Shown: piece after piece, positions 9,401 to 20,336 of the stretch
Layout of the letters: the number at the start of each line of letters is the position of its first letter
Numbering within the stretch: position 1 is the stretch's first letter
From: Chitinophagaceae bacterium
Lineage (GTDB): Bacteria; Bacteroidota; Bacteroidia; Chitinophagales; Chitinophagaceae
Direction of reading: 5' to 3'
NCBI GenBank assembly: GCA_016713965.1
Contig: JADJOC010000009.1
Location: forward strand, 124,001-188,000
DNA: 64,000 nucleotides
Program-made: the position numbers and the translations under genes
Notes under the pieces: generated by a model
Told to the model about the DNA's origin: nothing
What the model saw: the letters and a program-made list of their open reading frames with translations, nothing else
Databases searched by the model: none

Positions 9401-12400
9401 AAAAAAATCTTCCCTGCAACCCGGAGAAAAAATTAATTATACCATTAAATCAGGCTTTGATAATGTTTGGCTTATCCACACACTGACTAAGGTGAATAAT
9501 AAAAAAACTGTTTCTTATTTAGATTTAAATAACCGCAAATCATTTGAATTGCCTGTAAGTGAGCAAGACCGTGGCGGCATGGGCATTGATTTTGCATTTA
9601 TTCAGCATAACCGGGTTTATATCGGTAGCGAAAATTTTTCTATCCCCTGGAGCAATAAGGATTTGGAAATAAACTACCAGACTTTCAGGGATAAATTACT
9701 ACCCGGCAGCAAAGAAACTTACACAGTTAAGGTAAGCGGCAACAAAGGCGATAAAGTATCTGCCGAAATTTTAGCAAGCATGTATGATGCCAGCCTGGAT
9801 CAATATAACCCACATTATTGGGACAGGTTCAGCATATTTCCTTATCAATATAGTTATGTTAATTGGGAAAAAAGTGGCTTTACACAAAAAAATTCTGAAG
9901 AGTTTCATAACATTCCCACTGACTATGCTTATTACAAATCAAAAATTTATGACCGCTTGCTTTTTCAAACGAAAATTATTATGTAAGGTTTCGTGGTTAT
10001 TACGCTGACCAGGCTTATCCAATGTCAGCTCCGTCAGAAAGTAGATTACAAGAAGTAGTAGTAAATGCACTAGGAGCAAAGGAGTCTAAAGACAATAAGA
10101 AAACTGGATATTTCAAAGATACTGATAGTGATGGTATTTCAGATAAATTTGATAATGAAAAAGCACCCCCGCCACCGCCACAAAAGTCCAGTGATGGCAA
10201 TCCCTCACCCGTTCAAGTCCGAAAAAACTTCAATGAAACGGCATTCTTTTTACCCGAGTTAAAAACCGATCCCAATGGCAATGTTTCATTCAGCTTTACC
10301 ATACCTGAAGCATTAACCACTTGGAAGCTAATGACATTTGCGCATACAAAAGATTTATCAAGCGGCTACATAGAAAAAACTTTGGTTACACAAAAACCTT
10401 TGATGGTACAAGCTAATGCACCACGTTTTATGAGAGAAGGTGATAAAATAGAATTCAGTGCCAAAGTGGTTAATTTAAGTGATAAAGAAATTACCGGTAC
10501 GGCTCAGCTGGAATTGATAAATACTACAACAAATGCCCCGGTTGACGGGTGGTTTAAAAATATTTTTCCTGTTCAGCATTTTACCATTGCAACCGGGCAA
10601 AGCGGCGCTGTAAAATTCCCGATAGAAATTCCGTTTAACTTTAATTCAGCGCTTACTTACAGGATTATAGCTAAAGCAGGCAATGCATCTGATGGAGAAG
10701 AAATGGCTTTGCCGGTACTTGTTAATCGTATGCTCGTTACCGAGAGTTTACCATTAAACCTTCGTGGCATAAATAAAAAAGATTTTAAATTCGAAAAATT
10801 ATTAAATAGCGCTAACAGCTCCAGTATCAGCAATCATGCTTTAACAGTAGAATATACCAGCAACCCGGCATGGTATGCAGTACAGTCGTTACCATATTTA
10901 ATGGAGTATCCTTATGAGTGTGCGGAGCAAACTTTTAACCGTTATTATGCAAATATCCTGGCAACCAATATTGCCAATTCAATGCCCAAAATAAAAGCGG
11001 TATTTGAAAAATGGAAAACTGCTGATACAGCCGCACTTTTATCTAACCTGCAAAAAAATGAAGAATTAAAATCAGCTTTGTTGCAAGAAACCCCGTGGGT
11101 GCTGGAAGCTAAAAACGAAAGCCAGCAAAAGAAAAATATCGCTTTATTGTTTGATATGGTGCGTATGAGTGCAGAAGCTAGCAAAGCTTTTAATAAATTA
11201 AAAGATTTGCAAAGCAGCAATGGTGGATTTGTATGGTTTAAAGGCGGACCGGATGACAGGTACATGACCCAATATATTATTTCAGGTATAGGGCATTTGC
11301 GCAAATTAAATGCTTTACCGGACAATGAATATGGGAAAATAAAGACAATGTTAAATGCAGCCATCTCCTACCTGGATATGAAAATAAAAGAAGATTATGA
11401 TTACCTTATAAAATATAAGTCTGACCTTAAAGACAACCATACCGGCTATACACAAATCCAGTATCTATACATGCGTAGCTTTTTTTCCTGAGTATAAAAT
11501 AAATAGTTCTACGCAAACTGCGTACAACTATTACCGTGATCAAACAAAAAGTATTGGCTCGGTAACAGCAAATACATGCAGGCAATGATCGCTCTGTCGC
11601 TACACAGAACCGATGATAAAACAACACCAGCTGCCATCATAAAATCTTTAAAAGAAAATGCAATTATTAAAGAAGAAATGGGCATGTACTGGAAAGAATA
11701 TACCGAAAGTGGCAGGTACTATTGGTATCAGGCCCTATTGAAACCCAGGCGATGATGATTGAGGCCTTTAGCGATGTTGATAAAAACAGCAACACAGTAG
11801 ATGATTTAAAAACCTGGTTGCTAAAGCAAAAACAAACGCAAAGCTGGAGCAGTACTAAAGCAACTGCTGAAGCATGTTATGCATTGTTATTAGGCGGCAG
11901 TAACTGGCTGGCTGAAGAAAAAGAAGTAGTGATTACTTTGGGTGGGCAGCAACTCGAATCAATCTCCACGTCCCCCTCTCCCAACGGAGAGGGCCGGGGT
12001 GAGGTTGAAGCAGGCACCGGATATTTTAAAAAACGTATCGAAGGGGATAAAGTAAAACCGGAAATGGGTAATATTTCTGTAACAATCAACCAGTCAACCA
12101 ATCAACCAATTAGCAAATCAACAAGCTGGGGTTCAGTATACTGGCAATATTTTGAAGACCTGGATAAAATTACTCCGGCAGAAACTCCGCTTAAGCTTAC
12201 TAAAAAATTATTCATACAAAAGAATAGTGACCGTGGTCCTCAGCTTCAAGCCATTGGAGACAATGCCGAACTTAAAGTAGGTGACAAAGTAAAAGTAAGA
12301 ATAGAGCTGAGAGCGGACAGGGACATGGAATATGTACACATGAAAGATATGAGAGCTGCATGTATGGAACCTACCAATGTAATCAGCCGGTACAAATACC

Positions 12401-12608
12401 AGGATGGATTAGGTTATTACGAAAGCACAAAAGATGCCAGTACAAATTTTTCTTCAGCTATACTCCTAAAGGAACTTACGTATTCGAATACACGCTTTTC
12501 GTAACACATGAAGGTAATTTCAGTAACGGCATTACATCCATACAATGTATGTATGCTCCTGAATTTACTGCACACAGCGAAGGTATACGGGTAAGCGTGG
12601 CAGAGTAA
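6457..12608 (+). CDS. Alpha-2-macroglobulin-family protein, about 2,050 residues, with seven frame breaks
   Basis: Large exported macroglobulin, a family that traps proteases in the periplasm or at the surface. A signal peptide (residues 1-22, ending THTMAQ) starts the protein. The MG2 motif TDRSIYRPGQTIYFKG is near 8250-8300; an acidic, proline-rich bait-like segment near 10120-10200 precedes the MG domain word FNETAFFLPELKTDPNG and LTTWKLMTFAHTKD; the thioester-domain word YPYECAEQTFNRYYA (10909-10953) keeps the Cys and the Glu-Gln pair. The frame changes at about 8312-8319 (A8), 9401-9407 (A7), 9959, 11482-11487 (T-run), 11549-11553 (A5), 11731 and 12447-12451 (T5); each single-base correction joins convincing protein. 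Stop at 12606-12608. Real disruption cannot be excluded. Confidence 0.88.
11972..12006 (+). repeat. Palindromic interspersed repeat inside the macroglobulin CDS
   Basis: Stem CCCTCTCC / GGAGAGGG (11974-11981 with 11986-11993) followed by GGCCGGGGTGAGG. This is a widely dispersed bacterial intergenic palindrome type; here it is translated in frame as PSPNGEGRGEV. A second low-complexity word (repeated CAACCAAT, 12085-12110) follows and encodes NQSTNQPISKST. Confidence 0.8.
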
Positions 12609-12623
12609 CCTGCTTACTTTATT

Positions 12624-12660
12624 TTACGGAAGTCAAGTTTTAAAAACTTGACTTCCGTAA
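12624..12660 (+). terminator. Long perfect hairpin after the macroglobulin gene
   Basis: Near-perfect palindrome built on TTACGGAAGTCAAGTTTT and its reverse complement, about 17 base pairs of stem. The core is repeated at 45253-45287, so it is a dispersed hairpin as well as a probable bidirectional terminator. Confidence 0.7.
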
Positions 12661-12682
12661 ATAACTCACTGTGAGCTGCGCA

Positions 12683-12747
12683 ACGGTATGCGGTACAAGT
12701 GAGTGACACAACGATGATGCTACAAAGAGCTAAAGCTGGTAACAAAA
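12683..12747 (+). repeat. Interspersed repeat family A, copy 2
   Basis: Reads GGTATGCGGTACAAGTGAG, TGACACAACGATGATGCTAC, then AAAGCTGGTAACAAAAA. It lacks the central GC-rich palindrome found in the copies at 31150 and 43826. Confidence 0.75.
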
Positions 12748-12801
12748 ATTTATTACCAATAAATAATAGTTTTATATATTTTTGGAAAAACTAATTATTT
12801 A

Positions 12802-13200
12802 ATGTCAGGCACTAACTCTTACTCTGTACCATCACGCTACAGGAAAATGGAAAATTTTCATATACTTTTCTGGCTGATCAAAGATGTAAGCTGGTGCATG
12901 ATCTGGAAACCCCTGGGTATTATTATGATTTTTCCCACCCTCATCATTGCCATTATCATTACATTCCGTACCCGGCAATTTATGTCGGAGCTATGCCACA
13001 ATTTAGCCATCATATTATGGATAAGCGCTAATTCCTATTGGATGATAAGCGAATTTTTACATTTTGACGAGGTGCCAGTTTTTAAAGTATACACGCTTAA
13101 ACAGCTGTCGATCATTCCATTTGTATTAGGCATACTTTGCATGGCATACTATTACCTGCTTTGGAAACCTTCACACAAAAATTCAGAAAAAACGATGTAA
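12802..13200 (+). CDS. Conserved-looking four-helix membrane protein, unknown function
   Basis: A 132-residue integral membrane protein with about four hydrophobic helices (roughly 30-50, 62-80, 86-102 and 105-122). I do not recognise the family. Charged residues cluster between helices (RTRQFMSE, HFDEVP), and a short basic C-terminus follows the last helix. It begins with an ATG after a TATATATTTTTGG stretch resembling a -7 element (TATATTTTTGG near 12775-12786). It stands alone between two copies of repeat family A, so no operon context is available. Confidence 0.6.
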   Translation: MSGTNSYSVPSRYRKMENFHILFWLIKDVSWCMIWKPLGIIMIFPTLIIAIIITFRTRQFMSELCHNLAIILWISANSYWMISEFLHFDEVPVFKVYTLKQLSIIPFVLGILCMAYYYLLWKPSHKNSEKTM

Positions 13201-13278
13201 ATCACTACGCATTTCATTTATCTTTGCCAACTTGTAAATCAGCGCAGGCGTAACTGTAGTAAAAGCTCCGCTTTTAAA

Positions 13279-13341
13279 AATACTTTTGTTACCAGCAGTA
13301 GTACTTTAATCAGCTTCAGTGGCGTCGCACTCTTGTACAAA
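13279..13341 (-). repeat. Interspersed repeat family A, copy 3 (reverse orientation)
   Basis: Read on the minus strand it begins TTGTACAAGAGTGCGACGCC and ends GCTGGTAACAAAAGTA, matching both ends of the family. Confidence 0.75.
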
Positions 13342-13421
13342 AATCATTATTCAACATTATTCACAACACTGATTTTCCAATTCATGGCAATTCGTGTATT
13401 TCGTGGCAAAAAAAATAAACA

Positions 13422-15255
13422 ATGTATCGTACACATACTTGCGGACAACTGAGATTAACTGATATTAATACAACCGTAACCCTTGCCGGTTGGGTACAAA
13501 CCGTCCGTAAGTTCGGTAGCATTACTTTTGTAGATTTAAGAGACCGCTATGGCATTACACAATTATTATTTTCAGAAAGCTTAAATACAGCTTTAGAAGC
13601 CAACCCCCTGGGCAGGGAATTTGTTTTACAAATAAAAGGAATAGTAAACGAACGTAGTAATAAAAACAATCAAATCCCAACCGGCGAAATAGAAATAAAT
13701 GTAGCATCATTTAATATTTTAAATAAGTCTGTAGTGCCCCCTTTCACCATACAGGATGATACCGACGGCGGTGATGATTTGCGAATGAAATACCGCTATC
13801 TTGACCTTAGAAGAAATGCTATTAAAAAAAATATAGAGCTCCGGTATGCGGTAAACCGCAGCGCCAGAAATTATTTACACCAGAATAATTTCATGGATAT
13901 AGAAACACCATTTTTAATAAAGAGCACACCGGAAGGCGCAAGGGATTTTGTAGTACCCAGCAGGATGAATGCAGGGCAGTTTTATGCATTGCCGCAAAGC
14001 CCCCAAACTTTTAAACAATTATTAATGGTAAGCGGTTATGACCGTTATTATCAAATTGTAAAATGCTTTAGGGATGAAGATCTCCGTGCCGACAGGCAAC
14101 CCGAGTTTACACAAATAGATTGCGAAATGGCGTTTGTAGAGCAGGAAGATATTTTAAATATGTTTGAAGGTCTGGTAAAGCAAATTTTCAAAGATGTAAA
14201 AAAGTATTGACTATGCTGAGCAAATACAAAGAATAAACTGGGAAGAAGCTATGTGGCAATACGGAAATGACAAACCGGATATCCGCTTTAAAATGCAGCT
14301 GTGCAATTTAAAGTTCCCTTCGCATGTTTTTCCCGGGAAAGAAAACATCTCATCGTTAATTAGTAATGCAGGCTTTGGTGTTTTTGATGATGCAGAAACT
14401 GTAATCGCTTTTGCAGTAAAGGGTTGCAGCGAATATACCCGTAAACAAACTGATGAGCTAACGGAGTGGGTTAAACGCCCACAAATAGGAATGAAGGGCT
14501 TAGTATTTATTAAATATAATGCTGACGGTACTTTTAAAAGCAGTGTAGATAAATTTTATAACGAGGAAAAATTAAAAGCAATTGCCAGTGCTGCACATGC
14601 ACAGCCAGGTGATTTAATTTTAATTCTTGCTGGTGCTGAAGAAAAGACCAGAAAAGCAATAAGCGATCTTCGTTTATACATGGCCGATAAATTAGGCCTG
14701 AGGAAACCTGATGAATTTAAATTATTATGGGTGCTGGATTTCCCGTTATTTGAATATGATGAAGAAGGGAACCGCTGGGTAGCTCGCCATCATCCTTTTA
14801 CATCACCAAAACCAGATCATATAGAAATAATGATCAATAATAATCCTTTGATTGAAAATGCCGGCAAATACCTGGAACATCCATATGCCAATATTAAAGC
14901 CAATGCCTATGATATGGTATTGAATGGCAATGAAATTGGCGGGGGTTCTATCCGTATTTTTCAAAGGGAATTGCAGGAAAAAATGTTTGCCGCTTTAGGA
15001 ATGAGTAGTGAAGAAGCCTTACATAAATTTGGGTTTTTACTAGGCGCATTTGAATATGGCGCACCGCCACATGGCGGTATTGCCTTTGGTTTTGACAGGC
15101 TTTGTGCTATCCTGGGCGGCAGCGAAAGCATAAGGGATTTCATCGCCTTTCCAAAAAATAACAGCGGCCGGGATGTAATGCTGGATGCTCCAAGTAGTGT
15201 AGATAATAAGCAATTGGAAGAATTGCAAATTAACCTTGCTTTAAAAAACAAGTAA
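13422..15255 (+). CDS. aspS: Aspartyl-tRNA synthetase (one frame break near 14200)
   Basis: Class II tRNA synthetase that charges tRNA-Asp (or Asp/Asn). The N-terminal OB-fold anticodon-binding domain spans about residues 1-105, with LAGWVQTVRKFGSITFVDLRD. Class II motif 2 is visible in FRDEDLRADRQPEFTQID, followed by the bacterial GAD insertion domain and motif 3 GIAFGFDRLCAIL. The frame from 13422 stops at 14210; the next frame continues with IDYAEQIQRINWEEAMWQYG. Removing one A from the A6 run at about 14199-14204 rejoins them, giving about 611 residues, the bacterial AspRS size. Because the gene is essential, an assembly indel is more likely than inactivation. Confidence 0.95.
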
Positions 15256-15278
15256 ATATTCTAAAATAATATTAACAT

Positions 15279-15306
15279 TAAAAGCGCTATTATCAGCGCT
15301 TTTTAA
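15279..15306 (+). terminator. Rho-independent terminator after aspS
   Basis: Stem AAAGCGCT / AGCGCTTT with a short AT loop, followed by T residues, 25 bases after the aspS stop. Confidence 0.85.
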
Positions 15307-15319
15307 TTTATTTTATGCC

Positions 15320-16615
15320 ATGAAACTAAAATTACTTATAGTGAGTTTGGCACTTTACGGGAATGTACATGTAAATGCACAACAGGATACCTCACTGTTT
15401 GTAAAAGATGCACTTAAAGAAAACCGGGTAAAAGAATATAAAAATATTGTAAAAAATGGCATTACTAAGAATTTATCATTACCCCTAAATGATAGTACAG
15501 AAGAATATTGGCAGAATGCTTTTTGGTCAATGGAATTAATTAGCTATAAATCTTCATGGGTAAAAATTAAAATTAATACTGCGTTCGATTCTATACAAAA
15601 TAGAAGTTTGGATTTTCAAAGAGCTTTGCTTGAATTAGCATATAGTAATTATAAAAAAGATTATGTATTCCCCGTAAATCAATTGATAAAAAATACCGAT
15701 GATGCTAAAATATTTGCTATGTGCAGTGAGTATTTATTGCAAAATGATACTACAGAAAAAACTTTCAGTTTTATCACATCCTTATTAGCTGAAAAGTTTA
15801 TTAAAGACAAAGACGATCCGATAATTAAAATGCTTAATGAAAGATTGCAGTATTTTTCAAAATTAATTTCCAAAAAGAATACCGAAATAACTGGTCCAAA
15901 AAATATCCTGAAAGATATTTTAAATAAAAGTGTACTTCCTAATTCAGTAATTGTTTATAGTTTTCAGCGGAGAAATCGCAATTATCCGGGCCTGGCTATC
16001 ATTAGAAATAAAGAAGGCAATATTATTACAAATGAAAATGGGGCTATCATTTCCATACCACAGCTGGCAAGGAGTGTAAGCAACCTGCCGGGATATTTAA
16101 CGAATGGTAATACACCTGAGGGTATTTTTAGAATGGATGGATTTGATACATCCCTGAGTGGTTATATTGGGCCCACCACTAACATCCAGCTTACTATGCC
16201 ACATGAAAATAGCATAACACATTTTCTAAAGGACAGCACTATAACGGATAGCACATGGAATGAAAAGTATTATAAAGCCATATTGCCTGATAGCTGGAAA
16301 AATTACTCGCCTATTTATCAAACGTATTATGCCGGCAAAGCCGGGAGAGCAGAAATAATTGCACACGGCACTACTGTTAATCCTGAATATTATAAATCCG
16401 AACCTTACTACCCGCTTACCCCTACACAAGGATGTTTGTGCACAAAAGAGATATGGAGTGAGGAAAACGGTAAACGATTGCAAAGCAATCAACAGAAACT
16501 GGTAGACACAGTACAGCAGGCAGGTGGCCCCGATGGATATTTAATAGTAATAGAATTAGACGACAAAAATAAACCTGTTACTATAGAAGAGTTAATCTCT
16601 TATTTACCTAAATAA
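15320..16615 (+). CDS. Secreted YkuD-like (L,D-transpeptidase-type) protein
   Basis: A 431-residue exported protein with a signal peptide ending near residue 20 (VNAQQD). The first half is alpha-helical and not recognised. The C-terminal half resembles a YkuD catalytic fold: a His in EIIAHGTTVNPEYY (about residue 349) and a Cys in TPTQGCLCTKEIW (about residue 372), arranged like the HG...GC pair of L,D-transpeptidases, preceded by PEGIFRMDGF, similar to the strand before the catalytic site. If active it would cross-link or edit peptidoglycan in the periplasm. The usual SHGC word is TQGC here, so catalytic activity is inferred only. Confidence 0.6.
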   Translation: MKLKLLIVSLALYGNVHVNAQQDTSLFVKDALKENRVKEYKNIVKNGITKNLSLPLNDSTEEYWQNAFWSMELISYKSSWVKIKINTAFDSIQNRSLDFQRALLELAYSNYKKDYVFPVNQLIKNTDDAKIFAMCSEYLLQNDTTEKTFSFITSLLAEKFIKDKDDPIIKMLNERLQYFSKLISKKNTEITGPKNILKDILNKSVLPNSVIVYSFQRRNRNYPGLAIIRNKEGNIITNENGAIISIPQLARSVSNLPGYLTNGNTPEGIFRMDGFDTSLSGYIGPTTNIQLTMPHENSITHFLKDSTITDSTWNEKYYKAILPDSWKNYSPIYQTYYAGKAGRAEIIAHGTTVNPEYYKSEPYYPLTPTQGCLCTKEIWSEENGKRLQSNQQKLVDTVQQAGGPDGYLIVIELDDKNKPVTIEELISYLPK

Positions 16616-16672
16616 TATTTATGAATTGACTTATGAATTCATACAATTTGAAATTACAATAGAATTATCAAA

Positions 16673-19579
16673 TTAATTCAACTCCAATTTTAAATATTTA
16701 CCCGTAAAGCTATTTTTCACCGCAATTAAATCTTCGGGTATACCCTCAAATAAAACCAAGCCTCCCCCATCACCGCCTTCAGGACCAATATCAATAACAT
16801 GATCTGCAACTTTTATTACATCCATATTATGCTCAATTACCAAAACGGTATTGCCTTTATCCACCAATTTATTTAATACCGCCAACAGCTGCTGTATATC
16901 CTGAAAATGCAGGCCCGTGGTAGGTTCGTCCAAAATATAGAATGTTTTTCCCGTATCTTTTTTTGCCAGTTCAGTTGACAGTTTTACCCTTTGTGCTTCG
17001 CCCCCGCTGAGTGTAACAGAGCTTTGTCCTACAGTAATGTATCCAAGCCCTACATCCTGCAACACTTTTACCTTCCTGTAAATATAAGGCACAGGCTGAA
17101 AAAATTCTACCGCTTCATCTACCGTCATATCCAACACATCGCTTATAGATTTGCCTTTGTACCTGATTTCTAAAGTTTCCCTATTATACCTTTTACCATT
17201 ACATTTTTCGCAATGCACATATACATCCGGCAAAAAATTCATTTCAATCACACGCATACCGCCCCCTTCACAAACCTCACATCTACCGCTTTTCACATTA
17301 AAGGAAAAACGCCCTGCTGTATATCCTCTTATTTTAGCTTCAGGCACTGAGGCAAATAAAGTTCGGATATCTGTAAAAAATCCACAATAAGTAGCCGGGT
17401 TACTCCTGGGAGTACGGCCGATAGGGCTTTGATCAATTTCTATTACCTTATCAATATTTTCCAGCCCCTTTATGGTTTTATAAGCCAGAGGATTTGCCTT
17501 GGAATTATAGCAGTATTTATTTAGTAAAGGGTATAAGGTTTCATTTATCAAAGTAGATTTTCCACTGCCGCTTACCCCTGTTACCAATATTAATTTTCCT
17601 AAAGGAAACTTTACTTCTATATTTTTTAAATTATTACCGCTTGCCCCTTTTATTTCTAAAAACTTTCCGATGCCCTTTCGCCTTTCTTTTGGTACATCGA
17701 TATTTTTTTTGCCATTTAAATATTGTGAAGTTTCTGATGATGAAGCTAATACTTCTGCAGCTGTGCCTTGCACTACAATCTCTCCACCATATTTTCCAGC
17801 TTTTGGCCCAATATCCACTAAGTAATCGGCTGCCAGCATAATGTCTTTATCATGCTCAACCACTAACACGCTATTACCAATATCCCTTAAATTTTTTAAC
17901 GCACCAATCAGTCGCTGGTTATCTCTTTGGTGCAAGCCAATACTAGGTTCATCTAAAATATAAGTAATTCCTTGTAATTGCGAGCCTATTTGCGTGGCCA
18001 GCCTTATCCTTTGCGATTCGCCGCCACTTAGAGTTTTTGAAGGCCTGCTTAAAGAAAGATAAGTTAAACCTACATCCAGTAAAAACTGTAATCGTTCCCT
18101 GATTTCCTTCAATACATCTTTAGCAATAGCGTTTTGCTTTGCCGTTAGTCTCTTTTCAACCCCGGCAAACCAATGCATCAATTTATCAAGATTAAGAGAA
18201 GATAAGGTAGCAATATTGGTATCATCCACTTTAAACCATAAGCTTTCCTTTTTTAATCTTGCTCCGTTACAAGTTGGACAATTTTTTAAATCCATAAATT
18301 TCTCTACCCACTCTCTTGTGGCTTCAGTAGTTGTAGCACCTGCAAACCATCTTTTAAGCATAGGAATTATTCCTTCAAATGGCGCATTCTCGACAGTGCT
18401 TGTAATAGTTTCCTCTTCAAAACTTAATAGCTCATCATTCTCATCTTCATTTATCTCTGTTTTTCCATACAACAAAATATTTAACGCAGTAGCAGATAAA
18501 TCTTTAATGGGTTTATCTATACTTATTTTATTTTTTCTGGCAATAGCTTCTACACTTTTAAATAAATATGCTTCTCTCTGCTCTCCCAAAGGTGCTATAC
18601 CACCATCTTTTATTGATAAATTTTTATCAGGTAAAACTGCATCCATATTTATGGCATATACATTTCCTAAACCTTTGCAGGCAGGGCAAGCGCCATAAGG
18701 GCTGTTGAATGAAAATGCATTAGGGGAAGGTTCTTCATAACTAATACCGGTATCCTCACACATTAATTGTTTACTGTATTGTACTACTTTGTTATCCTCA
18801 TTTATTAATAAGAACATCAGGTCTTTACCTACCTGTAATGTTTTTTGCACACTTTGGCTAATCCTAAGCTTCATATCGCTGGTTACAGCTAACCTGTCTA
18901 TCACTACTTCAATATCATGAATCTTATAACGGTCTAACTGCATTTTTGGTGCAAGGTCTTTCAATTCTCCATCTACTCTTACCTTAACGTATCCTTTCTT
19001 TCTTATGTCTTCAAACAATTCCCGGTAATGCCCCTTACGCCCCCTTACCAAAGGAGCAAGCAAGCTTATTTTTTTATTTACAAATTTTTTAAAAATATTA
19101 TCAACAATTTCTTCTTCACTAAACTTGATCATTTTTTTGCCGGTATTATAACTATACGCTTCGCCGATCCGGGCATAAAGCAGGCGTAAAAAATCATACA
19201 CTTCAGTTATTGTGCCTACTGTACTTCGGGGATTTTTATTGGTTGTTTTCTGTTCAATAGAAATCACCGGTGACAGCCCGGTAATTTTATCAACGTCTGG
19301 CCGCTCCATATCGCCTACGAACTGGCGAGCATAAGCGCTAAAGCTTTCCATATACCTTCGCTGGCCTTCATTGTAAATGGTATCAAATGCCAGGGATGAT
19401 TTTCCGCTGCCGCTTACACCTGTAAAAACCACTAATTTATTTTTAGGAATTTTAATATCAATATTTTTTAAATTGTGTTCCCGGGCACCAAACACTTCAA
19501 TATATTCTTGTGGAGAATAGGTTGGGATAAGATCTGAAGATTCTGCTATTGTTTTTTGTTTAGTTTTTTTCTGAGCCAT
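16673..19579 (-). CDS. uvrA: UvrABC excinuclease subunit A
   Basis: DNA-damage recognition ATPase of nucleotide excision repair. About 968 residues. Two ABC ATPase modules are complete: Walker A GVSGSGKSSLAFDT in the first and GVSGSGKSTL in the second, signatures LSGGESQRIRLA and LSGGEAQRVKLS, and zinc-binding Cys pairs (CPAC, CPTC, CEVC and CEKC). The ATG at 19579 (MAQKKTK) is preferred to the upstream one at 19600, because a -7-type element TATATTTG lies at 19586-19593 on this strand and would overlap the longer version. The gene is intact and stands alone. Confidence 0.98.
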   Translation of the reverse strand: MAQKKTKQKTIAESSDLIPTYSPQEYIEVFGAREHNLKNIDIKIPKNKLVVFTGVSGSGKSSLAFDTIYNEGQRRYMESFSAYARQFVGDMERPDVDKITGLSPVISIEQKTTNKNPRSTVGTITEVYDFLRLLYARIGEAYSYNTGKKMIKFSEEEIVDNIFKKFVNKKISLLAPLVRGRKGHYRELFEDIRKKGYVKVRVDGELKDLAPKMQLDRYKIHDIEVVIDRLAVTSDMKLRISQSVQKTLQVGKDLMFLLINEDNKVVQYSKQLMCEDTGISYEEPSPNAFSFNSPYGACPACKGLGNVYAINMDAVLPDKNLSIKDGGIAPLGEQREAYLFKSVEAIARKNKISIDKPIKDLSATALNILLYGKTEINEDENDELLSFEEETITSTVENAPFEGIIPMLKRWFAGATTTEATREWVEKFMDLKNCPTCNGARLKKESLWFKVDDTNIATLSSLNLDKLMHWFAGVEKRLTAKQNAIAKDVLKEIRERLQFLLDVGLTYLSLSRPSKTLSGGESQRIRLATQIGSQLQGITYILDEPSIGLHQRDNQRLIGALKNLRDIGNSVLVVEHDKDIMLAADYLVDIGPKAGKYGGEIVVQGTAAEVLASSSETSQYLNGKKNIDVPKERRKGIGKFLEIKGASGNNLKNIEVKFPLGKLILVTGVSGSGKSTLINETLYPLLNKYCYNSKANPLAYKTIKGLENIDKVIEIDQSPIGRTPRSNPATYCGFFTDIRTLFASVPEAKIRGYTAGRFSFNVKSGRCEVCEGGGMRVIEMNFLPDVYVHCEKCNGKRYNRETLEIRYKGKSISDVLDMTVDEAVEFFQPVPYIYRKVKVLQDVGLGYITVGQSSVTLSGGEAQRVKLSTELAKKDTGKTFYILDEPTTGLHFQDIQQLLAVLNKLVDKGNTVLVIEHNMDVIKVADHVIDIGPEGGDGGGLVLFEGIPEDLIAVKNSFTGKYLKLELN

Positions 19580-19585
19580 GTACAA

Positions 19586-19593
19586 CAAATATA
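19586..19593 (-). promoter_or_regulatory. -7 element TATATTTG for uvrA
   Basis: Matches TAnnTTTG on the minus strand, ending seven bases before the chosen uvrA ATG, so the transcript would be nearly leaderless. Confidence 0.5.
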
Positions 19594-19663
19594 CAAACAA
19601 ATTGTAAGCGTTTTTGTCGCATCATATCTATTTAACTAAATTGCATCATATAATTTAATAACA

Positions 19664-20211
19664 ATGATTTTTAATCTATTTGGAAGTAAAAAACAGCCGG
19701 AACCGCAAGGCCAAATTACTGATTATGTATATGCTGGCAACCAAGGCAAAACGAATGCATTAATAACATTGGCAAAGAAAATGTTAACACTATTTTTATA
19801 GCATGGTTTGTTGATTCGGTAACAGAATTGAGAAAAATATTTATACAAAATAACCTTGATGAAAATAAAATTATGGAAGCTAAATATTTCCATATAGGCG
19901 CATTGCAAAATACAACTCCTGTTTTTATTGAACATTACCCTATCCTACAAAAAGAGTTAGATTTTTTAGATAAATTCCATATACAAAAAATTTCTGTGTA
20001 TAGCTCTCTTGATGAACCAATGTTTGAGCATTTCGGCAGCGGAAAAATAAAGCCAATGATTAAATTTTTAGGCATGAAAGAAGATGAGCCAATTGTACAT
20101 GCGATGGTGTCAAAATCAATTGCCGGAGCCCAACAAAAAATTGCCGACAAAATCATAATAGATCAACATGCAAATTCGCAGAAAGAATGGTTATTAAAAA
20201 ATTTAAAATAA
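19664..20211 (+). CDS. Hypothetical protein, about 182 residues (one frame break near 19757-19770)
   Basis: Not recognised. The frame from the ATG at 19664 reads MIFNLFGSKKQPEPQG then ITDYVYAGNQGKTNA and stops at 19799. The frame ending at 20211 extends back through NIGKENVNTIFIAWFVDSVT to the same point, and both halves have ordinary codon use, so one protein with a single indel near 19760 is the simplest reading. The mature region is soluble, alpha/beta in character, with a predicted helix-rich end (AGAQQKIADKIIIDQHA). No signal peptide or membrane helix. It is followed by two hairpins and convergent with ssb. Confidence 0.6.
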
Positions 20212-20226
20212 AATATTTATAAAAAA

Positions 20227-20270
20227 AGTGATTAAGAACTTTGGGTGCACCCCAAGTTCTTAATCACTTA
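20227..20270 (+). terminator. Long intergenic hairpin between convergent genes
   Basis: About 20 base pairs of nearly perfect stem built on AAGTGATTAAGAACTT and its complement, loop around GGGTGCACCC. It is stronger than a usual terminator and may end transcription from both sides. Confidence 0.75.
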
Positions 20271-20291
20271 CACAGTTTATGAAACAATACC

Positions 20292-20317
20292 AGTTCCATA
20301 ACTGGAACTTTTTTATT
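20292..20317 (+). terminator. Second hairpin with T-run
   Basis: Stem AGTTCCA / TGGAACT with loop TAAC followed by TTTTTT: a standard rho-independent terminator for the plus strand. Confidence 0.75.
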
Positions 20318-20336
20318 TTATAAATGTTTCTTTCTA

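Noticed and set aside
13219..13226. TATCTTTG as the aspS promoter
   Set aside because: It lies about 200 bases before the aspS start with a repeat copy in between, so assignment to aspS is not supported.
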